DNA of 64,000 nt from Sandaracinaceae bacterium (GTDB taxonomy: Bacteria > Myxococcota_A > Polyangia > Polyangiales > Houyiibacteriaceae). The translations under genes and the position numbers were made by a program. This document shows positions 27,212 through 36,919 of the stretch, one piece after another (position 1 is the stretch's first letter; each line of letters begins with the position of its first letter). Under the pieces are notes generated by a model. That model worked only from the letters and a program-made list of their open reading frames with translations. It was not told where the DNA came from and did no database searches. Location: NCBI GenBank assembly GCA_020633075.1, contig JACKEI010000003.1:558001-622000 (forward strand), in the 5' to 3' direction.

Positions 27212-27994
27212 TCAGGGGATGGGGCTGCCCGGAAGTCGGCGCGGCGCATCACGCCAGCGGCCGCTGGGGATGGGGACGGTCCCTACGAGTGTGCCTACGT
27301 AAAGGTAGCAGAACGCCCACTGCAGGCCGCGCGCGGTGGTGACGGGTAGCACGACCCGCACGTACTCGGTGGGCGGCGCCAGGTAGCCTTCGAAGTCCTC
27401 GATGGGGTCCAGCTGCGCCAGCAGCGCGGGCATGTCCGAGGACCGATAGAGCTCGCCTTCGACGCGTCCGCTGCCGCTCACCAAGCCCGGCCACGCGCCC
27501 AGGTGGAGCAGGCACCCGGCGACCTCGGCGGGCTCGGGCTGCACGTCGGGCAGCAGCGCGCGGATCGCCCCTTCGCGCTCCTCGCCGCGCATGAGCGTGC
27601 CGTAGACGAACACGGCTCCGGGGAAGTCCGGGGGCTGGGTGGTCGGGGCGGGCACCGTCGTCGTCGCCGCAGTGGTAGTCGTCTCCGCCGTCGTCGGGGG
27701 GGTCAGGAGTACGTCGAGCAGCGTGCCATCGGGCCGGACCGCGCGCGCGCGCAGCGGTCCCGTGGCGTCCGCCAGGGCGGCGGTGTGTGTGAGCACGCTG
27801 TGGCCGTCCAAGCGTCCGGGCAGGGCAGCACCCGGCGCCAACACGAAGCGACCGGGGAGCTCGGCGTCGAGCCGCAGGTCCGGCACGAAGAGCAGCTCCG
27901 GGTCGTCGGCGCGGAGCGCGCCAGGGTCGACCGGGGCGAAGCGTGGCAACTCGCGGGGCTGGGAGCGCGTCACGCCGAGAGGGATAGCACGCAC
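27212..27994 (-). CDS. Gamma-glutamylcyclotransferase-like (AIG2/GGCT) protein with N-terminal domain
   Basis: The C-terminal 120 residues have the GGCT fold: FVYGTLMRGEE, a central CLLHLGAWPGLV, VEGELYRSSDMPALLAQLDPIEDF with the acidic catalytic region, and YVRVVLPVTTARGLQWAF. Before it lies a domain of about 110 residues and a Thr-rich linker. The start is uncertain: GTG 27994 (260 residues) or GTG 27973 (253). The longer frame to 28147 overlaps the divergent gene. Its reaction would be cyclisation of gamma-glutamyl groups, but the substrate is open. Confidence 0.6.
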   Translation of the reverse strand: MRAIPLGVTRSQPRELPRFAPVDPGALRADDPELLFVPDLRLDAELPGRFVLAPGAALPGRLDGHSVLTHTAALADATGPLRARAVRPDGTLLDVLLTPPTTAETTTTAATTTVPAPTTQPPDFPGAVFVYGTLMRGEEREGAIRALLPDVQPEPAEVAGCLLHLGAWPGLVSGSGRVEGELYRSSDMPALLAQLDPIEDFEGYLAPPTEYVRVVLPVTTARGLQWAFCYLYVGTLVGTVPIPSGRWRDAPRRLPGSPIP

Positions 27995-28019
27995 GCCGGG
28001 TAGCTGATACGCAGGCGGG

Positions 28020-29693
28020 ATGGACAGCCCCGCCAGCCCCCCCTCCACACCGCCTCCGGCGCGCGGTTGGACGCGGGGAGTGCTGATCTTCCTGGTGGGA
28101 GGGCTGGTGGGCGCCGCGGTCGCCGGGAACGTCGCGCGCACACGCATCCGGCAGGCTGTCGCTCAGGCTCTCGCGGCGGACCACGGCCCTGCGTCCGCTG
28201 CAGAAGGCGAGGCGCCGCCCACGCCCGCGCTGCCGGACCAGCGGCCGACCAGCGCGGAGGTGCCGCTCGCGACGCTCTCACGTGAGCCCCTGCGCTTCTT
28301 GAGCGTGGGGGGCGGAGCGGACCCGCTGTCCACGCAAGTGCAGCTGGAGCAGGACGTCGCGCTGTTCGCGGAGACGGTCCGAGAGGCGACCGGGGAGGAC
28401 GGAGCGATCCTCTTCGCGGGCGGTCCGAGCGTGCGCGCGGTGCAGGTCCTGGAATACGACGAACGACCGCCGCGCGCGGGCGAGACGGACGAGGCGGCGG
28501 TGTTGCGGGCGGCCCTGGGGGAGCTCGTGGACCCGCGCCCCGAGCGCGCCGCGCGCTACCGTACTCCAGCGTTGGCGGCGCAGGGCAGCGCGGACGCCGA
28601 CGCGTTCTTAGCGCTCCTGGGCCGGCAGCTGCAGCTGCCTGGGGAGCGGCTCGAGGTGTTCGTCGCCAGCCACGGCGACGCGGGCGAGACGCCTGCCGAC
28701 AACTACGTCGCGCTGTGGGGTGACACCTCGTTCGACGCGCGTCAGCTCGCCGCGGCCCTCGCACCGACGAGCTCGCGGCGCGGCGCGCGGCTGGTGCTGA
28801 CGGCGTGCTTTGGCGGGGGCTTCGCCGAGCTGGCGTTCGACGGGGCCGACGCGAACGCCGGGCCCACCGCGTCGGATGTCTGCGGGCTGTTCGCGACGTC
28901 CGCCGACCACGAGTCCAACGGCTGCGACGCCAACCCCGACCGCCAGGCGCAGGAGGGCTACGCGTTGCACCTGCTGCGCGCGCTGCGCGGGCACGACCGC
29001 GACGGGACCGCCGTGGCTGCGATCGATCTGGACGGCGACGGGCAGGTGGGGGTGCTCGAGGCGCACACCTGGGCGCGCATCGCGTCTCGCTCCATCGACC
29101 TGCCTTCCACGACCTCCGAGCGCTTCCTGCGCTCGCTCCCCAGCGTCGACGCCGCCACCAGCCTCGAGCTGGTCGGCTACCCGACCCCGGAGGAAGACGC
29201 CGTCATTCGCGCGCTCGGTGGGGCGCTGGGTATCGCGACGGAGGAAGCGGTGAGCGCGGCCCGGCAAGTCCTCGAGGTCCAGCTGGAAGGTGTCGCGGGC
29301 GTCATCGAAGAGCGCGCTCAGGCAGAAGACGACGCGCTGCGCGAGCTGCTGCTCACGGTGGGGACGCGCTGGCCGGAGCTGCTCGACCCCTTCCGCCCCG
29401 ACTTCGACGCGGTGCTGCGCGCGAACATCCGCGAGCTCGGCGCGGTGCTCCGCTCCGAGGTCGCTCGCGCGCACGCGCAGGCGCGTCGGCAGACCGAGCG
29501 CGCGCTGCTCGACGAGGACGGCCTGCGCTTGCGGTGGGTGCAGCTGCTGCGGCTCGAGCGCGCCTTCGAGACGCGCCGCTTGGCGCGCGTGCTCGCGTCC
29601 ACGCGATCCAGTGACGACCCGGCGCGGCAGCGCTACGAGGCCTTCCTGGCGTGCGAGCGAGCGCCACTGCGGAGCGCCACGACCTCACCCTGA
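28020..29693 (+). CDS. Membrane-anchored caspase-fold (clan CD) peptidase-like protein
   Basis: A 557-residue protein: cytosolic Pro-rich start, membrane helix at about 20-37, then an outer part. Residues 195-300 have the layout of clan CD peptidases: LEVFVASHGDAGE with His218 and RLVLTACFGGGFAELAF with Cys263, each after a hydrophobic strand. An EF-hand-like loop (336-347, DLDGDGQVGVLE) follows. The last 200 residues are a long helical coiled-coil region. Legumain/C13 or caspase relatives are possible; no family can be fixed by eye. Divergent from the GGCT-like gene. Confidence 0.6.
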   Translation: MDSPASPPSTPPPARGWTRGVLIFLVGGLVGAAVAGNVARTRIRQAVAQALAADHGPASAAEGEAPPTPALPDQRPTSAEVPLATLSREPLRFLSVGGGADPLSTQVQLEQDVALFAETVREATGEDGAILFAGGPSVRAVQVLEYDERPPRAGETDEAAVLRAALGELVDPRPERAARYRTPALAAQGSADADAFLALLGRQLQLPGERLEVFVASHGDAGETPADNYVALWGDTSFDARQLAAALAPTSSRRGARLVLTACFGGGFAELAFDGADANAGPTASDVCGLFATSADHESNGCDANPDRQAQEGYALHLLRALRGHDRDGTAVAAIDLDGDGQVGVLEAHTWARIASRSIDLPSTTSERFLRSLPSVDAATSLELVGYPTPEEDAVIRALGGALGIATEEAVSAARQVLEVQLEGVAGVIEERAQAEDDALRELLLTVGTRWPELLDPFRPDFDAVLRANIRELGAVLRSEVARAHAQARRQTERALLDEDGLRLRWVQLLRLERAFETRRLARVLASTRSSDDPARQRYEAFLACERAPLRSATTSP

Positions 29694-29731
29694 CCCTTTC
29701 CAGCGACCGCCCCGTCGCGTACAATGACCCG

Positions 29732-31795
29732 ATGGATCGCTTTTCGTGTGGGGCGCCGTGGCGCAAGTTGGCGCTCGTGCTGGGGTTGTGGGCGGGGACC
29801 GTCGCGGGCTGCGGAAGCTCGCACGGGCACCCCATGGACATGGGCGTGGTCGACGCCCCTTCCGGGGAGACCAGCCTCGCAGAGGATGCGGGCCCGCAGC
29901 CTCCGGCGGTGCGCGCCGTGTTCTCGCTCCCGCGTGACGGGGCCGCGCACGAGTTCTTCGACCTCCCGTGGCCGAGCGACGTGCGCCGGAACCCGGACGG
30001 CACCATCGACGTCTCCGAGTTCCGCCAGCAGCGCGAGACCGAGATCGTGGAGCGCTACCTGAGCGCGATCGAAGCGGACACCCACGGCTACTCCCTCAGC
30101 GGCGGCACGTACCTGCGCTTCTCCACCAGCGTAGACACCACCACGCTGCCCGCGACGGGTCTCGCGTCTCAGGCGGCGGGCGCGTCGGTGTTCCTCATGA
30201 ACGTCGATCCGGACAGCCCGAACCAGGGGCAGCGGCACCCCGTCAACGTGTCGTACCGCGACGAGGAGACGCGCTACTGGCCGCAGCACTGCGTCGCCGT
30301 CATGCCCGTGTTCGGCATGCCTCTCGAGTGGAACACCACCTACGCCGTGGTGGTCACTCGTGACGTCACGCCGGCCGCGGGCGGCACCTACGAGCGTGAC
30401 CTCGACTTCGAGGCGCTGCTCGGCGACGACACCAGCGACCCTGCGATCGTGGCCGCGCGCGCCATCCACGCGCCAGCGCTGGCGGCGCTCGCCGACGCGG
30501 GCGTCGCGGAAGCCGACATCCTCAGCATGGCGGTGTTCACCACCAGCAACACGTACCAAGAGCTCCTGGCCGCTCGGGACTTCATCGTGGACGAGTACGA
30601 GCTACCGACCGCCGACGCGAACGCGTGGGCGCCGAACGTCTCGGCAGCCACCCACACCGAGGTGCTCGGCCGCTACGGCCCCTCCCCCATCTTCCAGCGG
30701 GGCACCATCCCGTACGAGTTCAAGGAGGACGGCGGCGACTTCGAGATCGTGGACGGCGTCCCCGAGGTGCAGGGGGAGTTCGACGCGCGCTTCTCGCTCA
30801 CGCTCCCGCCCGCCAGCGTCCCCATGCCGCCTGGCGGCTTCCCCATCGTGCTCTACGCCCACGGTACGGGCGGCGACTACCGCAGCTATACGCGCAACGG
30901 AGTGGGCCGCATGCTCGCCGAGCAGGGCATCGCGGTCATGGGTGTGGACCAGATCCACCACGGCGAGCGGCTCCCCAGCGGGCTCGACCCGGACGTGTTC
31001 GTGTTCAACGTCTTCAACCCCCTGTCGCTGCGGGACAACGCGCGACAGTCCGCGCTCGACGTCGTGCAGCAGGCGCGCCTGATCGCCGGGCTCGCGGTGC
31101 CCATCACCGTGACCGGTCGCGCCGAGCCCGTGACCTTCGACGCGAGCAAGATCTACTTCTACGGACACTCTCAGGGCGGCGTGAACGGGCCGCTCTTCCT
31201 CGCCATCGACGACCACGCGCAGGGGGGTGTCCTCAGCGGTGCCGGCGCCGTCTTCGTCATCGCGCTGGTCGACAAGACCGAGCCCATCAACATCCCGAAC
31301 GTCATCGCCTTCGCGCTGGGGCTCCCGGGCGCGGGAATGGACCCCAACGTGCGTGAGCACATGGTCTACGAGCATCCGCTGCTGTCCCTGCTCCAGACCT
31401 GGGTGGACGTGGCGGACACGGCGAGCTACGCGCACCTCATCCACCGCGCGCCGCGGCCTGGCTTCTCGCCCAAGAGCGTGCTCCAGACCGAGGGCATCAG
31501 CGACCCCTTCACGCCCCCGCGCACCATCGAGGCGCTCGCCCTGGCGGCCGGGTTCCCCCAGGTCTCCCCGTACCTCACGCGCATCGCCGACCACGAGACC
31601 TACGGGCTGCCCTCGGTCGCGGCCTCCGTGACAGGCAACGGCGCCGGAGGGGCGCATACGGTCGGCCTCGTGCAGTACGACGGAGGACACTTCGTCGCGA
31701 CGGACCCGCCGGCCGAGGCCCTCATCACCAACTTCTTCACGTCCTTCGTGGAGAACGGTGTACCCACGCTCAACGCAGGCTCACCACCTCCCTGA
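29732..31795 (+). CDS. Lipoprotein alpha/beta hydrolase
   Basis: A 687-residue exported protein. ATG 29732 gives a lipoprotein signal with Cys27 in TVAGCGSS. The C-terminal half is an alpha/beta hydrolase: strand and oxyanion region GFPIVLYAHGTGGD, then the nucleophile elbow GHSQGG with Ser480. A late DGGHF is the likely catalytic His. The N-terminal half resembles the beta domains in front of bacterial virulence-factor lipases. An esterase or lipase on the cell surface is inferred. It follows the clan-CD-like gene by 38 bases. Confidence 0.75.
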   Translation: MDRFSCGAPWRKLALVLGLWAGTVAGCGSSHGHPMDMGVVDAPSGETSLAEDAGPQPPAVRAVFSLPRDGAAHEFFDLPWPSDVRRNPDGTIDVSEFRQQRETEIVERYLSAIEADTHGYSLSGGTYLRFSTSVDTTTLPATGLASQAAGASVFLMNVDPDSPNQGQRHPVNVSYRDEETRYWPQHCVAVMPVFGMPLEWNTTYAVVVTRDVTPAAGGTYERDLDFEALLGDDTSDPAIVAARAIHAPALAALADAGVAEADILSMAVFTTSNTYQELLAARDFIVDEYELPTADANAWAPNVSAATHTEVLGRYGPSPIFQRGTIPYEFKEDGGDFEIVDGVPEVQGEFDARFSLTLPPASVPMPPGGFPIVLYAHGTGGDYRSYTRNGVGRMLAEQGIAVMGVDQIHHGERLPSGLDPDVFVFNVFNPLSLRDNARQSALDVVQQARLIAGLAVPITVTGRAEPVTFDASKIYFYGHSQGGVNGPLFLAIDDHAQGGVLSGAGAVFVIALVDKTEPINIPNVIAFALGLPGAGMDPNVREHMVYEHPLLSLLQTWVDVADTASYAHLIHRAPRPGFSPKSVLQTEGISDPFTPPRTIEALALAAGFPQVSPYLTRIADHETYGLPSVAASVTGNGAGGAHTVGLVQYDGGHFVATDPPAEALITNFFTSFVENGVPTLNAGSPPP

Positions 31796-31844
31796 ACATG
31801 CATTCAGGTTGCGCCTGGGCGCTCACTGGTCATCCTGTCTCCCA

Positions 31845-32609
31845 GTGTCTGCTTCCCCCCAACGCCGCGCCGCCGGCTCGTCTCGTGTGGCGCGCGCACC
31901 AGCACGCTACCTCTGGGTCGGGGCGCTGGTCCTCGGCCTCGCTGCGGGCGGAGAGCAAGTGGCGGCCGCGCCTCCCCTCGCGGCCATGCCCGTCAAGCTG
32001 GCCCTGCGTCCCTTCGACTTCGCGGAGGAGGCCGCCGTCTCTCCGGTGGAGTTCGGCTTGGTCGCCAGCGGCTTCGGCTACCGGCGCGCCCGCCTCCGGC
32101 GCCGCCGGCAGTTTCACGCGGGGATAGACTTCCGGGCCCGGCTCGGCACGGCGGTCTTGGCCGCCCGGCGCGGCGTCGTGCTGCACGTCGCGTCCGAAGC
32201 CGACCGCCTGCATGGCTTCCTCGGCTACGGCAACGCGGTGGTGCTGCACCACCCGGACACGGACGACTTCTCCCTGTACGCGCACCTCTCCGAGGTGCTG
32301 GTGAGCCCTGGCGAGGAACTCGAGGCGGGCGAGAAGCTGGGCCGCGTGGGGAACACCAACAACGGGCGCTTTCGCGGCATGACCTCGCACCTGCACTTCG
32401 AGGTGCGGCAGCGCGACAGCGACGGCGCCGAGCCCTTTCCGGGGCCCTATCGCGACAACGCGATCGATCCACTCGCGTGGTTGGTCGAGCACGGGATGGA
32501 GCTGGGTGAGCGGCGCGCGGTCGGGCTGGCTTGCCGCAGCGGGCACGCGGACGAGGAGAGCCCGCTGGCGGTGCTCGAGGCCTTGGAAGACGCGCTCGAG
32601 GTGCCCTAG
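31845..32609 (+). CDS. M23-family peptidoglycan endopeptidase
   Basis: A 254-residue secreted protein, GTG start at 31845. After a signal helix (LWVGALVLGLAAGGEQVAAA) comes the M23/LytM domain: GFGYRRARL, the zinc motif FHAGIDF (HxxxD), GNAVVLHHPD, LYAHLSEVLVSPGEELEAGEKLGRVGNT and the second zinc motif HLHFEV. It would cut peptide cross-bridges in the wall. A longer in-frame extension to 31758 overlaps the previous gene and lacks a signal. Confidence 0.85.
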   Translation: MSASPQRRAAGSSRVARAPARYLWVGALVLGLAAGGEQVAAAPPLAAMPVKLALRPFDFAEEAAVSPVEFGLVASGFGYRRARLRRRRQFHAGIDFRARLGTAVLAARRGVVLHVASEADRLHGFLGYGNAVVLHHPDTDDFSLYAHLSEVLVSPGEELEAGEKLGRVGNTNNGRFRGMTSHLHFEVRQRDSDGAEPFPGPYRDNAIDPLAWLVEHGMELGERRAVGLACRSGHADEESPLAVLEALEDALEVP

Positions 32610-32732
32610 CAGAGCTCCTCCACGCGAGGTGCCGAGGTATGCGCGTCGGCCGCAGGCGGTGTATGGTGCCGCGTCCGACCGCCCCGTACGGCGCGCGCGC
32701 CGCGGTTCCCCCGGTCGGGTAGAGGAGCCCCG

Positions 32733-33206
32733 GTGAGCGAACGTCCCTTCAAAGTCCTTGGAATCCAGCAGATCGCCGTGGGCGGCCCCGACAAGTCCGC
32801 GCTGCGCAGGCTGTGGGTAGACACGCTCGGGCTCGCGTTGCACGGGAACTTCAAGAGCGAGAAGGAGAACGTGGACGAGGACATCGCGGTGCTCGGAGCG
32901 GGGCCCTTCAAGGTCGAGGTGGATCTGATGCAGCCCATCGATCCGGAGAAGAAGCCGCGCGTGGATCAGCCCGCCTTGAACCACATCGGGCTCTGGGTGG
33001 ACGACATCCACGTGGCGGTCGAGTGGCTCGGCGCTCAGGGCATGCGCTTCACGCCGGGCGGTGTGCGCAAGGGCGCGGCCGGCTACGACGTGTGCTTCAT
33101 TCACCCGAAGGGCAACGAGGCCCTGCCGCTCAGCGGCGAGGGTGTGCTCATCGAGCTGGTGCAGGCGCCGCCCGAGGTGGTCGAGGCTTTCTCGAAATTG
33201 GCGTAG
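32733..33206 (+). CDS. VOC-family (glyoxalase/epimerase-like) protein
   Basis: A 157-residue protein of two beta-alpha-beta-beta-beta modules. GAGGAG precedes the GTG start. Metal ligands of the fold are suggested by LNHIGLWVDDI and LIELVQAPPE; the pattern (IQQIAVGGPDKSALRRLWVDTLG) resembles methylmalonyl-CoA epimerase and lactoylglutathione lyase relatives. A precise substrate cannot be given. Confidence 0.8.
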   Translation: MSERPFKVLGIQQIAVGGPDKSALRRLWVDTLGLALHGNFKSEKENVDEDIAVLGAGPFKVEVDLMQPIDPEKKPRVDQPALNHIGLWVDDIHVAVEWLGAQGMRFTPGGVRKGAAGYDVCFIHPKGNEALPLSGEGVLIELVQAPPEVVEAFSKLA

Positions 33207-34412
33207 ATGTTGCGTAGCCTGCGGCACACCATGCGGAACTCACCGATGCTCGACAATCCCGTGAACGCAGGTTCTCTCGCGGCGCAGCGCCCCGCCTTCG
33301 CGGTCACACAGCGTCGCACCGCGCGTGGCGGAGTGCTGGTGCTGGGTGTGCTGAGCGTGGTGGCGTCGCTCGCCCCCGCGGCCGCGCGCGCGGACCGCGT
33401 GGTGGTGCTCGCGGCGACGGGCCCCACCGACCGTGAGGCGCTGGATGATCTGACCGACGCGGTGGCGGCGGCCGCTCGCGGACTCGCCCACGACGCCGTG
33501 TCGGAGGCGGGCGCGCTCGACGCTCAGACCCACGAGCTGCCCGAGGGGGCCAATGAGCTGCGCGCGGTGGCGGAGCTCAACAACGCGCTGTGGGTCGTCG
33601 TGCCGATCGTGCGTGAGGTCACTGCCGACGGCTATTGGATCACGCTGCGCGTCGGGTACGCGCGAGACACACGCGTCGAGGAGATCGACGCCGAGGTCCT
33701 GACCAGCAACCAGCACGAGCGGCTGATGGCGTTGCTGCGTGCGCTGCTGCGGCCCGAGGGCTTGGGCGACGACGTGGCTCAGCTGGCCGGTGCGGACCAG
33801 AGCGCCCGCGACGCGGCGCAGCGCGCCGAGGAAGAGGCTGCGCGCTTGGCGCAAGAGGCCCTCGAGGCCGAGCAGCAGGCCGAGCGCGAGCGCCTCGAGG
33901 CCGAGGCGCGAGACGCCGAGGGGCGCGCCGCCCAGGAGCGTGCCGACTTCGAGGGGCGCGAGCGCTACGGCGCGGGTCGCCCCATGCTCTTCGAGGTCGG
34001 CCTCGGCGTGCACCCGCTGCTGCGTGCAGGCAGCAGCGGCACAGGCGGAACGCTGGGCACCTTCGAGGCGATCTTCGGCTACGCGATCGGCGACACGGGT
34101 CTCGAGCTGCGCGCGGGGCTGGACGTGATGTTCGGGGCCGCCGGGGGCTTTGCGCTGCACGGTGGGGCGGCCTACCTGGCGAGCCCCTTCACGGCGCCGT
34201 TGCACCTCGGCGCGGCCATCGATCTCGGCTTCTTCCATGGGCTCACAGGGAACCGGGTGCCGTCGTTCATGGTCCGAGCGGGGGCGCTCGTCGTGTACCA
34301 CGCCACCACGGCGCTCTACCTCGAGGCGCAGCTGCCCGAGCTCACCGTGCTCAGCGCGAACGGTGGCGCGGTCTCCCTGGGCGTCTCGGTGCGCGCGGGC
34401 ACCCGCTTCTAG
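33207..34412 (+). CDS. Exported coiled-coil protein with C-terminal beta-barrel-like domain
   Basis: A 401-residue protein, start uncertain (ATG 33207 or ATG 33231). A hydrophobic export signal lies at about 42-62, late for a signal peptide, ending in ARAD. The middle (about 190-260) is an Ala/Glu/Arg coiled coil (ARDAAQRAEEEAARLAQEAL). The last 140 residues have the Gly/aromatic alternation of outer-membrane strands and end in Phe, the usual barrel terminus. The function is unknown. It starts directly after the VOC gene stop. Confidence 0.6.
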   Translation: MLRSLRHTMRNSPMLDNPVNAGSLAAQRPAFAVTQRRTARGGVLVLGVLSVVASLAPAAARADRVVVLAATGPTDREALDDLTDAVAAAARGLAHDAVSEAGALDAQTHELPEGANELRAVAELNNALWVVVPIVREVTADGYWITLRVGYARDTRVEEIDAEVLTSNQHERLMALLRALLRPEGLGDDVAQLAGADQSARDAAQRAEEEAARLAQEALEAEQQAERERLEAEARDAEGRAAQERADFEGRERYGAGRPMLFEVGLGVHPLLRAGSSGTGGTLGTFEAIFGYAIGDTGLELRAGLDVMFGAAGGFALHGGAAYLASPFTAPLHLGAAIDLGFFHGLTGNRVPSFMVRAGALVVYHATTALYLEAQLPELTVLSANGGAVSLGVSVRAGTRF

Positions 34413-34560
34413 AGCACGATTCAGCTTCGGCGGAAGCCCTGGCTTGTTCGAAGGCCCGCATGCGGTCGCGATCGGAACGCTGTTCCGCACCTGGGCTTGA
34501 CCAGCGGACCGATTCCTCCCAGAGTCGGCTCAGCGTTCGGGTCGCGACTGCTCACGCTGG

Positions 34561-34765
34561 GTGAAGGTCGCGCGAGGTCACCGCGGAGACATGCGGGGGC
34601 CGAAGAGGGAAGTCGGTTCAACGCCGACACGGTTCCCGCCACGGTATGCGATCGAACACCACGTCATGGTGCCACTGCGCGAGCGACTCTCCCTGAGTCG
34701 CCGCTCGGGAAGGCGACGGGGGCTAGGGTCGCGAGTCCGGAGACCTGCTCTAGCGCGACCCTCTG
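34561..34765 (+). ncRNA. Cobalamin riboswitch
   Basis: The B12 box AGTCCGGAGACCTGCT lies at 34734-34749. Upstream are further conserved pieces in the right order: GGGAAGTCGGT near 34607, GGTTCCCGCCACGGT near 34631, GTGCCACTGCG near 34669 and CGGGAAGGCG near 34706. The closing stem can form between 34566-34573 and 34753-34760. The element is about 80 bases from the start of a TonB-dependent receptor, the classical arrangement for btuB. A TTGACC hexamer at 34497 may be part of its promoter. Bound adenosyl- or related cobalamin would shut off the two-gene unit. Confidence 0.9.
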
Positions 34766-34843
34766 CTGCGGGACACAGCTTCTGAGGGCCACGCGCAGAG
34801 CCGCGTCGCCTTTTCAGCTGTGTCGTCCGCACGGGATCCCCCG

Positions 34844-36919
34844 ATGACTGGACGCCTCCTCACTGCCACACGCCTCGCTCGCCTCGCGCGACTCTGCGCG
34901 CCGCTGGGCACGCCGTTGTGCGTTGCGTTGCTCTGCTGTGCTTCGGCGGCCGTGGCGTCGGCGCAGCCGCAGGAGGGGGACGCCGAGAGCGACGAGTACC
35001 CCGAAGAGGCCTTCGGGGCGACGGCGGAGGTCGAGCGGGTCCTCCCGTCGGACAACGGACTCGACCCCACGGCGGCGGGGACGCGCGTCGATCTGCGCCG
35101 GCGCACCGCCGCTGGCGAGACCATCGTCGACGTGTTGCCGGAGCTGCCGGGCACACAGCTGCAGAGCCTGGGCGGCCTCGGCGCGTTCGCCGGTCTCGGC
35201 TTGCGCGGCGGCGACGCGACGCAGACGGAGGTGGTGCTCGACGACCTCCCCATTCACGACGTGGATGACGGGGCCTTCGACTTCTCGCTGCTGCCCCTGG
35301 ACGCCTTCCAGGCCATCGAGGTCTACCGTGGAGGCGCTCCCGCTCGTCTGAACGTGGCGCCCATGGGTGGCGTGGTGCGCCTGATCCCGGCCAGCGTCGC
35401 GGGCACTCGCTTGGTGCTGCGCAGCAACGCCGGCAGCTACACCACCGGCGGGGGCGGGCTCGAGCTCGGCATGCAGCGGGGCGCGGTGGAGGTCTTCGGC
35501 GTGGTCAGCGCGCGCGGGTCGCGGTCCAACTACCCGTACCTCGACGACGGCAACACGCGCTTCGACATCACCGACGACGTGCGACGCCGCGTGCACAACG
35601 CAGAGACCGTGGACACCTCCTCGTTCGTGCATGTCCGCGCGGTGCAGGGGGACTGGACGCTACGTGCGGTGCTGCTGACCATCACGCGTGACGCCGGGGT
35701 CCCGGGGCCCCTGTCCGCGCCCACGTTGGAGACGCACCAGCTGCGCTCCCAGGTGCGCGGCGTGCTCGGTCTCTCGCGGAGCTTCTCGGGGCGCGCGCAA
35801 CCTCAGCTCGCGTTGCAGGGGATGCTCAGCGGGCGCCGCAACCGCTTCGAGGACCTCCTGGGCGAGGTCGGGTCCGGTGTGCGCGACACGGATGACCACG
35901 CGCGCAGCTGGCGAGCGCGGTCGACCCTGTCGCTGACGCCGACGGAGCACCTCGAGTCCACGCTGGTGCTCGACGCTGCCGGCTATCGCTACGCGCCCGA
36001 CGACGCCGTCAGCGCCATCGAGGAGCCCACCTCCCGACGAGAGACGCTGGCGGGCACCCTCGAGCTGAACGTGCATGGCGGGCAGGGGGGGCGCCTCTGG
36101 TCCCTGCGTCCTTCCGTGCGTGCCCAGGGCAGCTTCGGGCGCACGGCGGAGCTGCGGCTCGGACGCATCCAGACCCACACGGCCCGCGACGTGTTGCCCA
36201 CCTTTCGGCTCGGTGCGGCGTTCAGTCCGGTGCAAGGGGTGTCCATCACAGCCTCCGCGTTTCGCGGTGCGCGCTTGCCCACGCAGCTCGAGCTGTTCGG
36301 AGACCGCGCCATGGTGCACGCGAACCCCGAGCTGCGGGCCGAGACCGGTCTCGGCGGCGACCTCGGCGTGCTGGTGCAAGCGAGCGGGGAGCTGGCGTGC
36401 CTGCGCGTCGAGCTGCGCGGTCATGCCCGCCGCGACGAGGACCTGATCCGGGCGCGCCGCACCAGCCAGTCTCAGACGGTGTTCGAGAACATCGACGCCG
36501 CGCGGGTCGCGGGGCTCGAGTCGAGCGCGGAGCTACAGGTTGGCGAGTACCTGCGCGTGAGCGGGATGCTCTCGTACCTGCGCTCGCGCGACTCGCTCGG
36601 GAACGCGTTGCCTTACCGAGCGCGCACCACGGGCTTTCTGCGCGTGCAGGTCGGTACGGGGCGCTTGCCCAGCGGGGTGTTGGGCACGCTCTACGCGGAC
36701 GTGCGGCAGCAGGGGCGCCTCTACGCAGACAGCGCGAACCTGATCGCGATCCCGGCACGGGTGTGGCTGGGGGTTGGCGCGCGGCTCACCTATCGCGGGC
36801 TCGAGCTCGCGCTCTCTCTTCGCGACCTGCGCAATCGCGCTGGGTCGGATGTTCTTGGCTATGCGCTCCCCGGACGTCGTGTCGCGGCGAGCGCGGTCTA
36901 CACAAAGGAATGGCAATGA
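34844..36919 (+). CDS. btuB: TonB-dependent outer membrane receptor, cobalamin (BtuB-like)
   Basis: A 691-residue receptor. ATG 34844 gives a signal peptide ending near residue 35 (ASAAVASAQ). A TonB-box-like EEAFGATAEV follows, then the plug (ETIVDVLPELPGTQLQSLGG, LGLRGGDATQTEVVLDDLPI, VYRGGAPARL) and a 22-strand-type barrel. The substrate is inferred from the cobalamin riboswitch in front; the closest known relative in role is BtuB. Its stop overlaps the start of a lipoprotein gene (ATGA). Expression is expected to fall when cobalamin is plentiful. Confidence 0.88.
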   Translation: MTGRLLTATRLARLARLCAPLGTPLCVALLCCASAAVASAQPQEGDAESDEYPEEAFGATAEVERVLPSDNGLDPTAAGTRVDLRRRTAAGETIVDVLPELPGTQLQSLGGLGAFAGLGLRGGDATQTEVVLDDLPIHDVDDGAFDFSLLPLDAFQAIEVYRGGAPARLNVAPMGGVVRLIPASVAGTRLVLRSNAGSYTTGGGGLELGMQRGAVEVFGVVSARGSRSNYPYLDDGNTRFDITDDVRRRVHNAETVDTSSFVHVRAVQGDWTLRAVLLTITRDAGVPGPLSAPTLETHQLRSQVRGVLGLSRSFSGRAQPQLALQGMLSGRRNRFEDLLGEVGSGVRDTDDHARSWRARSTLSLTPTEHLESTLVLDAAGYRYAPDDAVSAIEEPTSRRETLAGTLELNVHGGQGGRLWSLRPSVRAQGSFGRTAELRLGRIQTHTARDVLPTFRLGAAFSPVQGVSITASAFRGARLPTQLELFGDRAMVHANPELRAETGLGGDLGVLVQASGELACLRVELRGHARRDEDLIRARRTSQSQTVFENIDAARVAGLESSAELQVGEYLRVSGMLSYLRSRDSLGNALPYRARTTGFLRVQVGTGRLPSGVLGTLYADVRQQGRLYADSANLIAIPARVWLGVGARLTYRGLELALSLRDLRNRAGSDVLGYALPGRRVAASAVYTKEWQ

